Shown here piece after piece: positions 12,301-23,970 of a stretch of 64,000 nt of DNA. A program made the position numbers and the translations under genes. The stretch comes from Hemileia vastatrix (Eukaryota; Basidiomycota; Pucciniomycetes; Pucciniales; Zaghouaniaceae), in contig JASXTE010000001.1 of the NCBI GenBank assembly GCA_030280995.1, forward strand, positions 7,845,001 through 7,909,000, given 5' to 3'. The notes beneath the pieces are model-generated. The model was not told the DNA's origin, made no database searches, and saw only the letters and a program-made list of their open reading frames with translations. The stretch's first letter is position 1. Every line of letters begins with the position of its first letter.

Positions 12301-15300
12301 ATCAAATTAAGTAAAATTTTATTCCTGATGATGACCATTTTATCCAACACCTCTTCTGAGCCTTGAAAGTAGACATTTAGCTTGAATTTTGAATTTCATA
12401 TAAAATCCCTATTATTCAACCTATTTCTTTTTATCCCTTTTTTTTCTTTTAGATATCAATTAATTTTATGTAAAACAAATCATTTTCATAATTTTTTACC
12501 TGTATTTAATAAAATTATTAAAGGTTTAACATCACCCTGTATGCATTTGGCACATGTTTTTTTGCTATACTAATAAAAATAATAATATACTGGTAACAAA
12601 AAATTGATCAAATGATAAAATATTAATGAAACAGAAAGATCAAATACCAGTGGATATATTTTAAAAAAATACCAGTTGCACTGAAGAAGAGCTGCACCCT
12701 AGAAACTCACCATCAAAAAAGTGTCCAGCACAAGTTTGGCCGAACTTGTGTTGGACACTTTTGGTCAGTTGCAGTCATATGAGATCAATTCTCGCTATGG
12801 CAATGAAAAAATTTTTTTGGATAAAAAACTTTACTAGAAGTAGTTTTACATAGCCAAATTTTCTACCTAGATTTCATCCAAACCACAGGTGCACAATTTT
12901 ATATCTTTGAAAAAAAGTCAATTTAGTAAAATTTATCCCTGATGGCTCTCATTTGCTTCAACACCTCTACTGGCCTTTGATAGTAGGAATATTACTTGGA
13001 TTTCTTTTTTCATATTTGATCCCTTTAACTTAATTTTTTATTCCTAATATTGCTTTTGGATACCAATTAATAATTTTTAAAATAAACTATTTTCATATTT
13101 TTATACATTTATTTTATAATATTATAAATGGCATAACATCACCTGGTATGCATTTGGCACATGAGTTTTTTCTATACTTATAAAATTAATAATATAATGG
13201 CGACCAAAAATTAATCAAATGATATTAATGAGTGAGGAACAAATATAAAATACCAGTAGACATGTTTGTAAGAAATACTAGATGAACTGAAGAAAAATTC
13301 TACCCTAGCTACTCTCCATCATAAAAATCTCCAGCACAAGTTTGGCCGAACTTGTGCTGGACACTTATGGTCAGGTGCCGTCAGATGGGAGCAATTCTCT
13401 TTATGGAAATGAAGATAAATTTTTGATATAAAATTACACTAGAAGTAGTTTGATATGGCAAAATTTTCATGCTGAAGTTTTGGTAAAGCTCAAATGGATT
13501 TTTTTTTATTTTTACCTAAAAGAAAATTTAGTGCAAGTTTAGCCCTGATTGTGCTAATTTAATTCAACATCTCTTTTTTCTGTTTATGGCAGGAATTTAA
13601 CTTGGATTTTAATTTTCATCTTTTATTTCTTTTATTTTACTTTATTCCTCTCATATTGCTTTTGGATAGAAGTTTATTTTTTGTAAAATAAATCATTTTC
13701 ATATTTTTTTACCTTTATTTAATAATATTATAAAAGGTGTAACATCACCCAGTATTCATTTGGCACACAATTTTTTGCTATACTGATAATATTAATAATA
13801 TAATGGTGACAAAAAATTAATCAATTGATAAATATGAGTGAGGCACAAAGATTTAATAACAGTGGAAATGTTTATAAGAAAGTTCAGATGATTAAAAATG
13901 ACTTGCACCCTGGCTACTCTTCATGATAAAAGTGTCCAGCACAAGTTTTGCCAAACTTGTGCTGGACACTTTTGGTTGAATGCCGTTAGACGCAATCAAT
14001 TCTTTTTATGGAAATGAGACTGAATTATCACTCCATCATTGCACTGAAAGTAGTTTTATATAGACAAATTGTCCCCTGGAAGTTTGTCCAAACCTAAGGT
14101 AGACAATTTTTTCCTTGGGTAAAAAGTAAATTTGATACATGTTAATCTATGATGGTGCCCATTTTTTCTGAAGCCTCTACTGGCTCATGATAGCAGAAAT
14201 TATACTTAATATCTTTATTTCATGTTTGGTCTCTTTAATTTTAATCTTACCCTTTTATTTATCCTTTAGCTTTTAAATATCAATTTTATTTTGGTAAAAC
14301 TGATAACTTTCACATTTTTTTACATTTATTATATTATATTATTAAAGTTGTAAAATCATCCAGTGTACATTCATTACACATGTTTTTGCTATACTAAAAA
14401 CATTAATAATATAATGGTGACTAAAAAATAATCAAATAATAAATATGGATGACACAGAAAGATCAAATACCCATAGACATTTTTAAAATGAATATAAGAT
14501 TAACTGAAGAGGACTTGCACCCTAGCTACTCTCCATCATTAAAGTTTCCAGCACAATTTCAGCTGAGCTTGTGCTGGACACTTTTGGTTGCATGCAGTCA
14601 GATGGGATAAATTTACTCAATGGAAGTTAAAATGAATTTTTTCTCAATCATTGCACAAGAAGTAGCTTTATACTGCTATACTATCCTCCTGATTTTTCGG
14701 AAAACCTCAGGTGGACACTTTTATTAATTTTAAAAAAAAGAAAACATATTCCAAATCTAGAACTGGTGGTGCAAATTTGGTCTGAAAACTCAAATTATCT
14801 TTGATGGCAGAAATTTTATTTGAATGTTTAATTTCATATTTAATCACTTTTATTTTACTTTTTTATTCCTGTTTTTGCTTTCAAATATCAATTTATTTAT
14901 TTTAAAACTAATACTTTTCATTTTTTTTTTACTTTTATTTAATAAGATTATGAAAGATGTACCATCTCCCAGTATGCATTTGGCTTACAAGTTTTTTCAA
15001 TACTAATAACATTAATATTATAATGGTGAAAAAAAATGAATCAAATGATAGATATGAATGACACAGAAAGATCATATACCAGTGGATTTGCTTATAAGGA
15101 ATACCTGATGAGCTGAAGAAGACCTGCACCCTAGATACTCACCATCATAAAAGTGTCCAGCATAAGTTCGGCCGAACTTGTGCTGGACACTTTTGGTTGC
15201 ATGCAGTCAGATGGGATAAATTTACTCTATGGAAATGAAAATGACATTTTGCTCAATCATTGCACAATAAGTAGTTTGATATTGTCAAAATGTCCTCCTG

Positions 15301-16370
15301 ATGATTTTTCAAAACTCATCAGGACACTTTCTTTGGTTTAACAAAAAAGAAAATATAGTGCAAGTTTAGCCCTGGTGGTGCACATTTGATCTAACACCTC
15401 TACTTGTTATTGATAGTGGGAATTTTCCTTAGATTTTTTTTTCTTTTTTTATTCCTTTTATTTTACTTTTTTATTGCTCATATTGCTTTGGATATCAATT
15501 TTTAATTTTTAAAATAAATAATTTTCATACTCTTATACCTTTATTTAATAATATATGATTAAAGGTGGAACACCACCTGGTAAGCATTTTTCACACAAGT
15601 TATTGCTATAGTAATAGCGTTAATAATATAATGATGACAAAAAATTAATCAAATGGTAAATTTAAATGACACAGAAAGATCAAATTCCAGTAGAAATGTT
15701 TATAAGAAATCCCTTTTGAGTTTAAGAAGATTTGCTGTATGCCTACTCTCAGTTATAAAAGTGTCCAGCACAAGTTCAGCCGAACTGGTGCTGGACACTT
15801 TTGGTTGCATGAGGTCATATGAGATAAATTCTCTCTATGGCAATAAAAATGATATTTCACTCAATTATTGAAGTAAAGAATGTTTAATATTGTAAAATTG
15901 TCCCATGGAAGTCTGTCCAAACCTCAGGTCAAAATTTGTTAGCTATACATAAAAGTAAGTTTAGACCAAGTTTTGACCTAGGGGTCCCCAACTGTCCCAA
16001 CACCACTTCTGGCTCTTGATAGTAAAAATTTTACTTGAATTTTTCATTTTGTATTTGATCCCATTTATTTTCATTTTACTTTTCTATTACTCTTTTTAAT
16101 TTTAAATATCAATTTATTTTTTTAAAAACTAAACATATTCATATTTTTTTAACTTTATATAATAATATTATTAAAGTTGTAACATCACCAATTTTGCATT
16201 TGGCATGCAGGTTTTTGCTATACTAGAAACATTAATAATATATATGGTGACAAAAAATTAATTTTAAGAAAAATATGAATGATAAAAAAAAGTTAAAAAC
16301 CCAATAGAAATGTGAAAAACAAAAAACTGATGTACTGAGAAACACATCCACCCTAGCTACTCTCCATCAT

Positions 16371-16416
16371 AAAAGTGTCCAGCACAAGTTCGGCCGAACT
16401 TGTGCTGGACACTTTT
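16371..16416. repeat. Perfect 46-bp palindrome in a satellite monomer
   Basis: The left arm is AAAAGTGTCCAGCAC followed by AAGTTCGG, and the right arm is its exact reverse complement with no spacer. Such a sequence can extrude as a cruciform or, transcribed, fold as a 23-bp hairpin. The copy at 17585-17630 is also perfect; other copies have one or a few mismatches. Confidence 0.9.
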
Positions 16417-17584
16417 GTTCAGGTGCAGTCAGATTGGATCAATTCTCTCTGTGGAAATTAAATTTAAAAAAATGCTAAATAATTACATTAGAAGTAGTTT
16501 GGTATGGCTGAATTATCCACCTTGAGTTTTTCCAAACCTCAGGTGAAAAATTTTTTATCTTTAAAAAAAATTAAATTTTATCAAATTCAGCCCTGATGGC
16601 ACCCATTTGTTTCAACACCTCTACTGGCTCTTGAAGGTAGGAATTTTTCTTGAATTTTTCTTTTTCATATTTGATCTCTTTTACTTTACTTTTTAATCAC
16701 TCATGTTACATTTGGATATTAATTTATAATTTTGGAAAAGAAATCATTTTCATATTTTTTTAACATTTTTTAATAATATTATAAAAGGTGTAATATAACA
16801 TGGCATGCATTTGGCGCACAAGTTTTTTCTATACTAATAAAATTAATAATCTTCTAATGACAAAAAATTAATCAGGTAATAAAATATGAATAACACAGAA
16901 AGATCAAATACCATTTGACATGTTTTAAAAAAATAACAGTTGCACTGAAGAAGACCTGCACCCTAGCTACTCTCCATCATAAAAGTGTCCAGCACAAGTT
17001 CGGCCGAACTTGTGCTTGACACTTTTGGTCAGGTGCAGTCAGATGGGATCAATTCTCTCTATGGAAATGAAAAAAATTATTTGATAGAAACTTCACTAGA
17101 TGTAGTTTGATATAGCTGAATTATCCACCTACAGTTCATCCAAACCACAGGTATGCAATTTTTTATCTTTAAAAAACAATCAATTTAGTACAATTTATCC
17201 CTGATGGCTCTCATTTGCTTCAACATCTCTACTGGCCTTTGATATTAGCAATAATACTTGGAGTTCGTTTTTCATATTTGATCGCTTTAACTTAATTTTT
17301 TATTCCTCATATTGCTTTTAGATATCAATTAATAATTTTTAAAATAAATTATCTTAATATTTTTATACATTTTTTTAATAATATTATAAAAGCTGTAACA
17401 TCACTTAGTATGCATTTGGCACACAATTTTTTGATATACTTATATAATTAATAATATAATTAAGACAAAAAATTAATCAAACAATATGTATGAGTGAGGC
17501 ACAAAGATAAAATACCAGTAGACATGTTTGTAAGAAATACCAGATGAACTGAAGAAAATTTCCACCCAAGCTACTCTCCATCAT

Positions 17585-17630
17585 AAAAGTGTCCAGCACA
17601 AGTTCGGCCGAACTTGTGCTGGACACTTTT
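17585..17630. repeat. Second perfect 46-bp palindrome
   Basis: Identical to the palindrome at 16371, one satellite period plus one further copy away. The copy between them (16981) has a single mismatch (GCTTGACAC in the right arm). Confidence 0.9.
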
Positions 17631-18740
17631 GGTCATGTGCAGTCAGATGGGATCAATTCTCTGTATGGCAACAAAAAAAATTTTTTATCAAATTTCACTA
17701 GAAGTAGTTTGGTTTAGCTGAATCATCCACCTGCTGTTCTGCCCAATATCAGGTGTATAATTTTTTATCTTTAAAGAAAAGGTCACTTATTACAATTAAG
17801 CCCTGATGGCTCCCATTTGCTTTAACACCTCTACTGGCTCTTGATAGCAGGAATTTTACCAGTATTTTTTTCATATTTGAACTCTTTGACTTTTATTTTA
17901 CTCTTTTATTCCTCTTTTTACTTTTAAATTTCTATTTAATTTTTTTAAAACTAATTCTTTCCATATTTATTTACGTCTATTTTAAAAAATTATTGAAGGT
18001 ATAACTTCACATGGTATGCATTTGGCACACAAGTTTTTGCTATACTAATAACATTAATAATATAATGGTGATAAAATATTAATCGGATGATAAATATGAA
18101 AGATACAGACTGATCAAATACCAGTAGACATGTTTATGAGAAACACAAGTTGAAGGAACTGAAGAAAATTTCCACCCAAGCTACTCTCCATCAAAAAAGT
18201 TTCCAGCACAAGTTTGTCTGAACTTGTGCTGGACACTTTTAGTCACGTGCAGTCAGATGGGATCAATTCTCTATATGGCAACAAAAAAACATTTTTTTAT
18301 TAAACTTCACTACAAGTAGTTTTGTTTAGCTGAATCATCCACCTGTTGTTCTTCCCAACCTCAGGTGTTTAATTTTTTATCTTTAAAAAAAAGGTCACTT
18401 ATTACAATTTAGCCCTGATGGCTCCCATTTGTTTCAACACTTCTACTGGCTCTTGAGAGCAAGAATTTTACTAGTATTTTGTTTTTCATAATTGATCTCT
18501 TTGAGATTAATTTTACTTTTTTATTTCTCTTTTTTTTAATATCTATTTAAATTATTGTAAAGCTAATCATTTTCATATTTTTTTACTTTTATTTCATAAT
18601 ATTATAAAAGGTGTAACATCACCCGGTATGCGTTGGGCACACGAGTTTTTGCTATACTTATAATATTAATAACATAATTGTGACAAAAATCAATCAAATG
18701 ATAAATATGAGTGAGGCACAAAGGTCAAATACCAATTAAT

Positions 18741-19330
18741 CAATAGTTCTTTTTAATATTATAAATTTTTTGATTAAATGAAATTGTAATAATGAATTAT
18801 ATTTTTCATCCACAATTCCACTCTAATGATTCCCACTGCACAAAAAGGGTTCACTTGGTCCTTTCTTTACTGCTTGTGCTTATATTTTATTGCCCACAGT
18901 ACTACAATTTTTTGTAGTGATTATCCCACATCTGATTCAGGAATATTTTTGAACAATATAAGTTTTTTTTACAAAAGACCTTATCATATCCAATATCCCA
19001 CAAAAAATACAACCTGTTTTTGTATTAAAACCCATTAATTATTAAGAAATTGTTAAAATAATTAGATTAGACCCTGGCACAGCTAGATCCATACCAACCA
19101 ACCTAAAGTCTTTTCAATATTGAAAACAATTAAATAAAATTATGATATCATACTAAATTATGGGCACCAACCATAATTCAGCACTTCTCATTTGCTCTGC
19201 TACAAAATGAGTGCATGTAGCATTTTTCTAACGTCGGACTGTTTTTCTTCCTTCCCTCACACCTTTAGTCCAGAATGAATATTTAGTATGAGTTTTGGTC
19301 AAAATGGTTTGCCAGTGTTATCTGTATGCA
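18741..19330. other. Unassigned AT-rich stretch in transposon II
   Basis: This lies between the satellite and the TGCATA array. A 70-codon plus-strand frame (18826-19038) has no recognisable motif and is not credited. Nothing else is recognised. Confidence 0.5.
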
Positions 19331-19700
19331 ATATGAATTCATATTGCATATTTCTATTTATGCATAAAATATACTTGTTAAGCATCATTTTTTTTGCATT
19401 TTTCAATCATTATGCATATTTATGGATATGGATATGCATATTCATTATACAGATTTATATGCATATTAATATATTTTATTCATATACATATATGCACCTT
19501 TTTTTTGCAAATTCAATATGCATATTTTTAATGCATATTCAATATGCATATTTTTTATGCATATTCAATATGCATATTTTTTATGCATATTCAATATGCA
19601 TATTTTTTATGCATATTTTTTATGCATATTTTTTATGCATTATCACTATGCATATTTTTATGCATATTATTTATGCATATTTATTCTTCATAGTCATTAT
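19330..19700. repeat. TATGCATATT simple-repeat tract
   Basis: Blocks of ATATGCATATTTTT and TATTCAATATGCAT alternate, densest at 19510-19690. The core ATGCAT is itself a palindrome. Long open frames rich in M-H-I-F/Y-A-Y here (19288-19748) are by-products of the repeat. Confidence 0.85.
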
Positions 19701-20048
19701 GCATACACTTTAGATAAGCATTTCACATCAATTTTTAACATGCAATAAGTATCCACCATGCAAATTCAAATGCATATGCATCTATATCATACACGCAACA
19801 TATATTCAAGTTTAATATTTGAATATTAAGGTATGCTAAGTGATGTTGTTCAACCTTTTGCCAAACCTGAGATTAACTGATGTTCAATGTGGTTCCTAAG
19901 CTCTGCTCAAGGAGGGATTGTTCTGGATTCAATCTGTGACAGTTTATTTTTTCAATGTTTTTTCATCAGATTTAAAAACATCTCTCTGACAGTTTCAGGA
20001 TGGTTTCCCAACAGTTTCCTGACAAATTCCTGATAGTTTCAAAAAGAG
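19701..20048. other. Right subterminal region of transposon II
   Basis: Iterated CTGACAGTTTC, CCAACAGTTTCC and CTGATAGTTTC variants (19985-20045) lie immediately inside the right terminal palindrome. They look like subterminal repeats of a CACTA-like element. No coding frame. Confidence 0.45.
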
Positions 20049-20086
20049 GGAACTGCTAGCAGTTCACCCCCAGATTTCCCGTGGTG

Positions 20087-22160
20087 ATTGTAGTGTAAAG
20101 TTGTGCTCTATGTGTAATAGTCATCCATCTTATTTACTATTTAGAAGCTAATTGCGACTTATACATATGCCTATTAGGAGTTTTCATGTTCAAGAGTTAC
20201 TTAACTGAACCAAAGTCTGTTATCAACTCAAATTTTTGGTACTCAAGGTAATAATGTAGCTTCTCAAGAGCCCATACTACTTCCAAACACTCAAGTTGAG
20301 TAGCACCATATTTCAATCCCCTAATTCTAAGAGTTCACAAAATATAGAAAATTACTACTATAAAAATTTACCTTCAATAAGTTGTTCTTGATGCAAAGCA
20401 GAACCCAAACCAATAAAACTTGTATCAGTATATAAGACAAAAGGTAGTTTAAAATCTGGTAATCCCAAGATGGAGCTTTCATCAAACATTCTTTAAACTT
20501 ATAAAAATCTTGTTGTCTTTCATTGTTCCAAATGAAAGCTTCTATTTTCTTTATCAATGTGTTTAATGGTGTTTAAATTAATTTGTAAATTTTTAATATT
20601 GTCTAGAATAACCACTCATACCAAGAAAAGATTCTATATCCTTAAAATTTTGAGGAATTACAATATTCTTGATATCAGAAACTTTGTTTTGGTCAACACA
20701 GATCTTTAAGCCAGATACAATATGACAAAGCAACTTTAAAGGCTCAAACCCAAATTTACAATTTTTCAATGCAAGGGTCATTTTTATTTCATCCATTTTC
20801 TGAAATACCTTCTTCAAATTTAGTAAGTGCTAATGATATGTTTTAGAGAACACTATGAGGCCATCAATATATACCACTAACCATACTTCAATTATTTCAT
20901 TATGGAATGTTATATCCATTAATTTCTAAAATACTGAAGAAGAATTTTTTTAACCAATTTGCATCCTAAAATATTCATAAATTCCCATATGTGTTGTAAT
21001 CAATAAAGTTTTCTGTGAGTTCTTTTCAACAGGAATTTGATAGTAACCTTTATTTCCATCTAAGCAACTTATTTACTTAGCACCTTTCAGGGTAGCATGT
21101 ATATAGGAAATGTTGGCAAGGGATATGTATCATCTACTGTGAATATATTTAATGCTCTATAATCACCACACAGTCTTGCCTTATCTTTTTCATAAAAAAT
21201 AAGCGCAGGTGATATCACACAATATTTTGGTGTAGTTTCTACCTTTTCAATAATTTTCATGTTCAACAACATTTTAATATTATCCTCTATGTCCTTCCTC
21301 TTCATTGGCAAAGCGGGGTATGGTTTCTTTTTAAGAATAGCAGGAATATTATCCATTTCAAAGGTTAAACTAATATTCATTTCATCATCTTTCACCAGGC
21401 CAAGTTCATTGGTCCCATGTGCAAAATCCATTGGAAAAGCCTTAATTAAGTCCAAATTATTTGTCTTCTCAGATTCATTTAGCTGAGTGCAAAATTATTC
21501 TTATGAAATTTCTGTTTCCAGGACTTCCAACTCACTGGTTTCTCTACCTTTGCAAGGAATTTCTACTATTGACTCAATGTTCAAGACTGTGTTAAAAGAT
21601 TTTATTTTAAATTTCTTTTACCATTCATACCAATTGAAATGTTATTATTAGCAGGGTCTAAATTTACACCAAAATTTTTCATAATGTCATTTCCAATGAT
21701 AAAACAGCCAATAAAATGAGTATTATTCATTATTACAAATTCACAATTTACTCATACATAACCATGTTGATGTTTAAAGAAAAAAGTAGCTTTGTATTTA
21801 CTAATGGGGTGTAGTACTTATCCAAAACCTCTCCAATCTTTACTCTAAAGGTTTTCAGGATTTGACCTATAATCACTATCAATTTTCTGTAATGTACATG
21901 CAGAAACAACAGAACAAGGAGCTTCTGTGTTCAAAACTATATTTACAGTTTCTTCACTAATTATTTCTGGAACCATGATTGGTATCACTCTAAAGTTATC
22001 AGCTAGTATATTTTTAATGACCTCAACATCTTTAAAATTCATAAATGATACATTTGATTCCATACTTAATATTGAATTTTTAAACATGGAAAAATCATAT
22101 TCCAATATACAGACCTCATTCACATCACTATGAGGTATTGCTGTCACAATCACTTGAATC
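20087..22160 (-). pseudogene. Element D protease, RT and RNase H remnant
   Basis: Minus strand, continuing the integrase part at 10725. Protease lies near 21845-22153, with the catalytic DSG replaced by NTE (VLNTEAPCSVVS). RT begins near 21455 (FAHGTNELGLV, KKKPYP, YCVISPALIFYEKDKARLCGDYRALN), followed by the thumb (ALKNCKFGFEPLKLL, SFLGMSGYSRQY, 20593-20817) and RNase H/linker remnants near 20327-20557. The region with the YxDD motif (near 20860) is crossed by stops. It is inactive, but the order of domains is intact. Confidence 0.85.
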
Positions 22161-22502
22161 TTTACTTTTTCTGTATCATGTTCAGATTCTTGATGATTTT
22201 AAACAATATTTATATTTTTTTCTCATTTGTTACCTTTAACCCAAGGCTTATTACACTTATAACAAGTATTTGTCTTATACTTTTTAGGTACTACAGGTGC
22301 AGTAGGGGTTTTCTGCTTTTCCTGGAGTGTTTTTGACATTTGGATTTTTAAAGGTTCATTATTTTTTTCATAAGTGTTTTAGCTTGCTTCATTCTTATGT
22401 TTAGATAGTATTTCATTAAAAATGTTAATAAATTCAGAGTATTCATTAACAATTATTTTTCTAGCTACAACAATGTCTCTGACAGATATAGGTAATTTAT
22501 AT
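22160..22502 (-). pseudogene. Element D gag C-terminal part with degenerate zinc knuckle
   Basis: The minus strand near 22270-22225 reads TCYKCNKPWVKGNK, matching CYKCNKPWQKGHVC of element C except that the zinc-binding His is now Asn and the last Cys is lost. The gag frame is cut at 22502 by transposon I and resumes at 26984. Confidence 0.7.
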
Positions 22503-23384
22503 CACCACACAATATGGGGGCAGACTTGCTAGCAAGTCTGCAACCTTGAAACCTAATTCATATCTTTTTGAGCCCACATTGAATTAGTGATGAAGCCACC
22601 AAAAAAATATTGACATACTGGTGAACTCAATATGAATACAACTTGAACATTTAATGAAGCATAGGTAATAATACTTTGAACAAATCTTGAGATATGAAGA
22701 ATGAGATTTTTTATAGAAATTTTAATACAGTTCAGACCACAACAAAATTATTCTGAAAAATACATATTTTTTAAACTATTTTAGAAGTTTTTTTGCAATT
22801 TTTAAAAAAAGAACATCAAATTATAGATTCAGCAAGATAACATCTGATAGAATTATATAAGTTTCTTTGGCCAGCAATACATGGAGAAACTTTAATTTAA
22901 AATTTGTAAATTTGTTCATGAAAGATTATTTTGTAAATTTATATTATTTATTGTATTATTTTCAAGAATTGAAAAAATTATATACTAATTTTATGACTAG
23001 ATATTATTGAATATTTTAAATCATTAAAATATCTAAAGAAGGTGCAAAAATCTTAAAAATGATGTTACAAAGACTTTACTTAGATATATAATTTTCAAAT
23101 TCAATTGAGATACTATATTTTACTAGTAAATAAAAAATATTTTCATACTAATATTTATTAAAATTTATTTCCCTTCATCTTCAAAATTTTCAAAATATTA
23201 AAATGTAGATTTTTAGTTGATTTAAGTAAATGAAGAAAATAACAGTATAGGACTTGTGGATTTTTATGATTCAAGGAATTTCTGTGCCCACTCTTTGTAA
23301 CATATTTTATATTTTTTGTATATTTATTTTGTATTACTATCTTCTTTTATTGTCTTTTTTTACTCCCTCTCAAGAATACCCCAC

Positions 23385-23970
23385 TCTTTTCGCTTTAAAA
23401 TATTCCTTTTTCCTCACCTCATCTTTCTCCCCACCCTTTTCACTCCCTTCTTCATCATTTTCAACCCCTATCCAAATTTGCCTCTCCTTCTCCACCCCAC
23501 TCCACGCCTCTCCACTTCTCTCCTTCCAGTTTGCTTACCTCCCCATTCCTCCCTAACATATTATTTTTATATACAGAAATAGGGACTGAGTTGAAAGAGA
23601 GGAAATTGGGGTTCAAGGATTGTGGAGGCAAGGTAAAGGGGAGGAATGGGGCTACAAGGGTTGGGGAGGCTGTAGAGAGGGGTGAGAAAGGGTATATGGG
23701 TTAGCTAAAATGTTGTGAAAGAGTTTGAAGGGAATATTAAGGGTTTCTGAGGCATTTTGAATGAAGAAAAGGGTAGGGGAGAGGTTGTAAGGGGTGAAAT
23801 GGGGATCAAAAGAGGATGGCATACAATTGGGCTGGGAGGGTAGTGAAAGGGGTGGGGAGAGAAGACAAGCAAGTGTTGATAGAATTGAAAGGGATGGGTA
23901 TTGGTGCAAACTGAGTGTGAAAATAGGAGGATGGACTTTGTTCTTTGGGCAAAGAACAGAGTTCACTGCC
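23385..23970. other. Strand-asymmetric C/T block followed by G/A block
   Basis: From 23385 to 23560 the plus strand is mostly C and T; from 23580 to 23970 it is mostly G and A, with GGGGTGGGGAGAG and TGAGAAAGGG-type repeats. GC is clearly above the surrounding sequence. Open frames on both strands (for example 106 codons on the minus strand, 23652-23972, rich in Pro, Ser and Leu) reflect this bias. It could be a captured fragment of host DNA or a simple polypurine/polypyrimidine structure. No domain is recognised. Confidence 0.45.

Larger units (their letters stand above)
12300..18740. repeat. Tandem satellite, ~608-bp monomer with a central palindrome
   Basis: Ten successive palindromes start near 12716, 13322, 13927, 14542, 15147, 15757, 16371, 16981, 17585 and 18196, giving intervals of 604-615 bp. 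Each monomer has the palindrome, then GGTCAGGTGCAGTCAGATGG, a second weaker inverted repeat about 140 bp on, an AT-rich block with TTTGGCACACAAG, and the phrase CTAGCTACTCTCCATCATAA just before the next palindrome. Copies differ by point changes and small indels. No frame is conserved between monomers, so it is not a protein repeat. Confidence 0.9.
10726..20086. mobile_element. CACTA-like DNA transposon II, 9.36 kb, no transposase seen
   Basis: The left end reads CACCACAGGAAATCCAGGGG and the right end is its near-perfect inverse (CCCCCAGATTTCCCGTGGTG). Inside each end sits a small palindrome around TTGCTAGCAA or CTGCTAGCAG. The flanks carry a 3-bp duplication, ATT (10723-10725 and 20087-20089), and the element D reading frame continues across the insertion. 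CACYA termini with 3-bp TSDs are the hallmark of the CACTA (EnSpm/CMC) superfamily. No transposase frame is visible; the interior is mostly satellite, so this copy is probably non-autonomous. Confidence 0.8.

Noticed and set aside
12700..18250. Regular palindromic repeats resembling a CRISPR array
   Set aside because: Spacing is ~608 bp, the intervening sequence is itself repeated, and there are no cas genes; this is satellite DNA in a eukaryotic element.
19288..19748. Overlapping plus-strand frames of 141 and 76 codons
   Set aside because: Composition (M, H, I, F, Y, A) follows directly from the ATGCAT repeat; no start context or domain.
23254..23582. Plus-strand frames of 100 and 88 codons in transposon I
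   Set aside because: Low-complexity Pro/Ser/Phe/Leu translation of a pyrimidine-rich tract; not a transposase.
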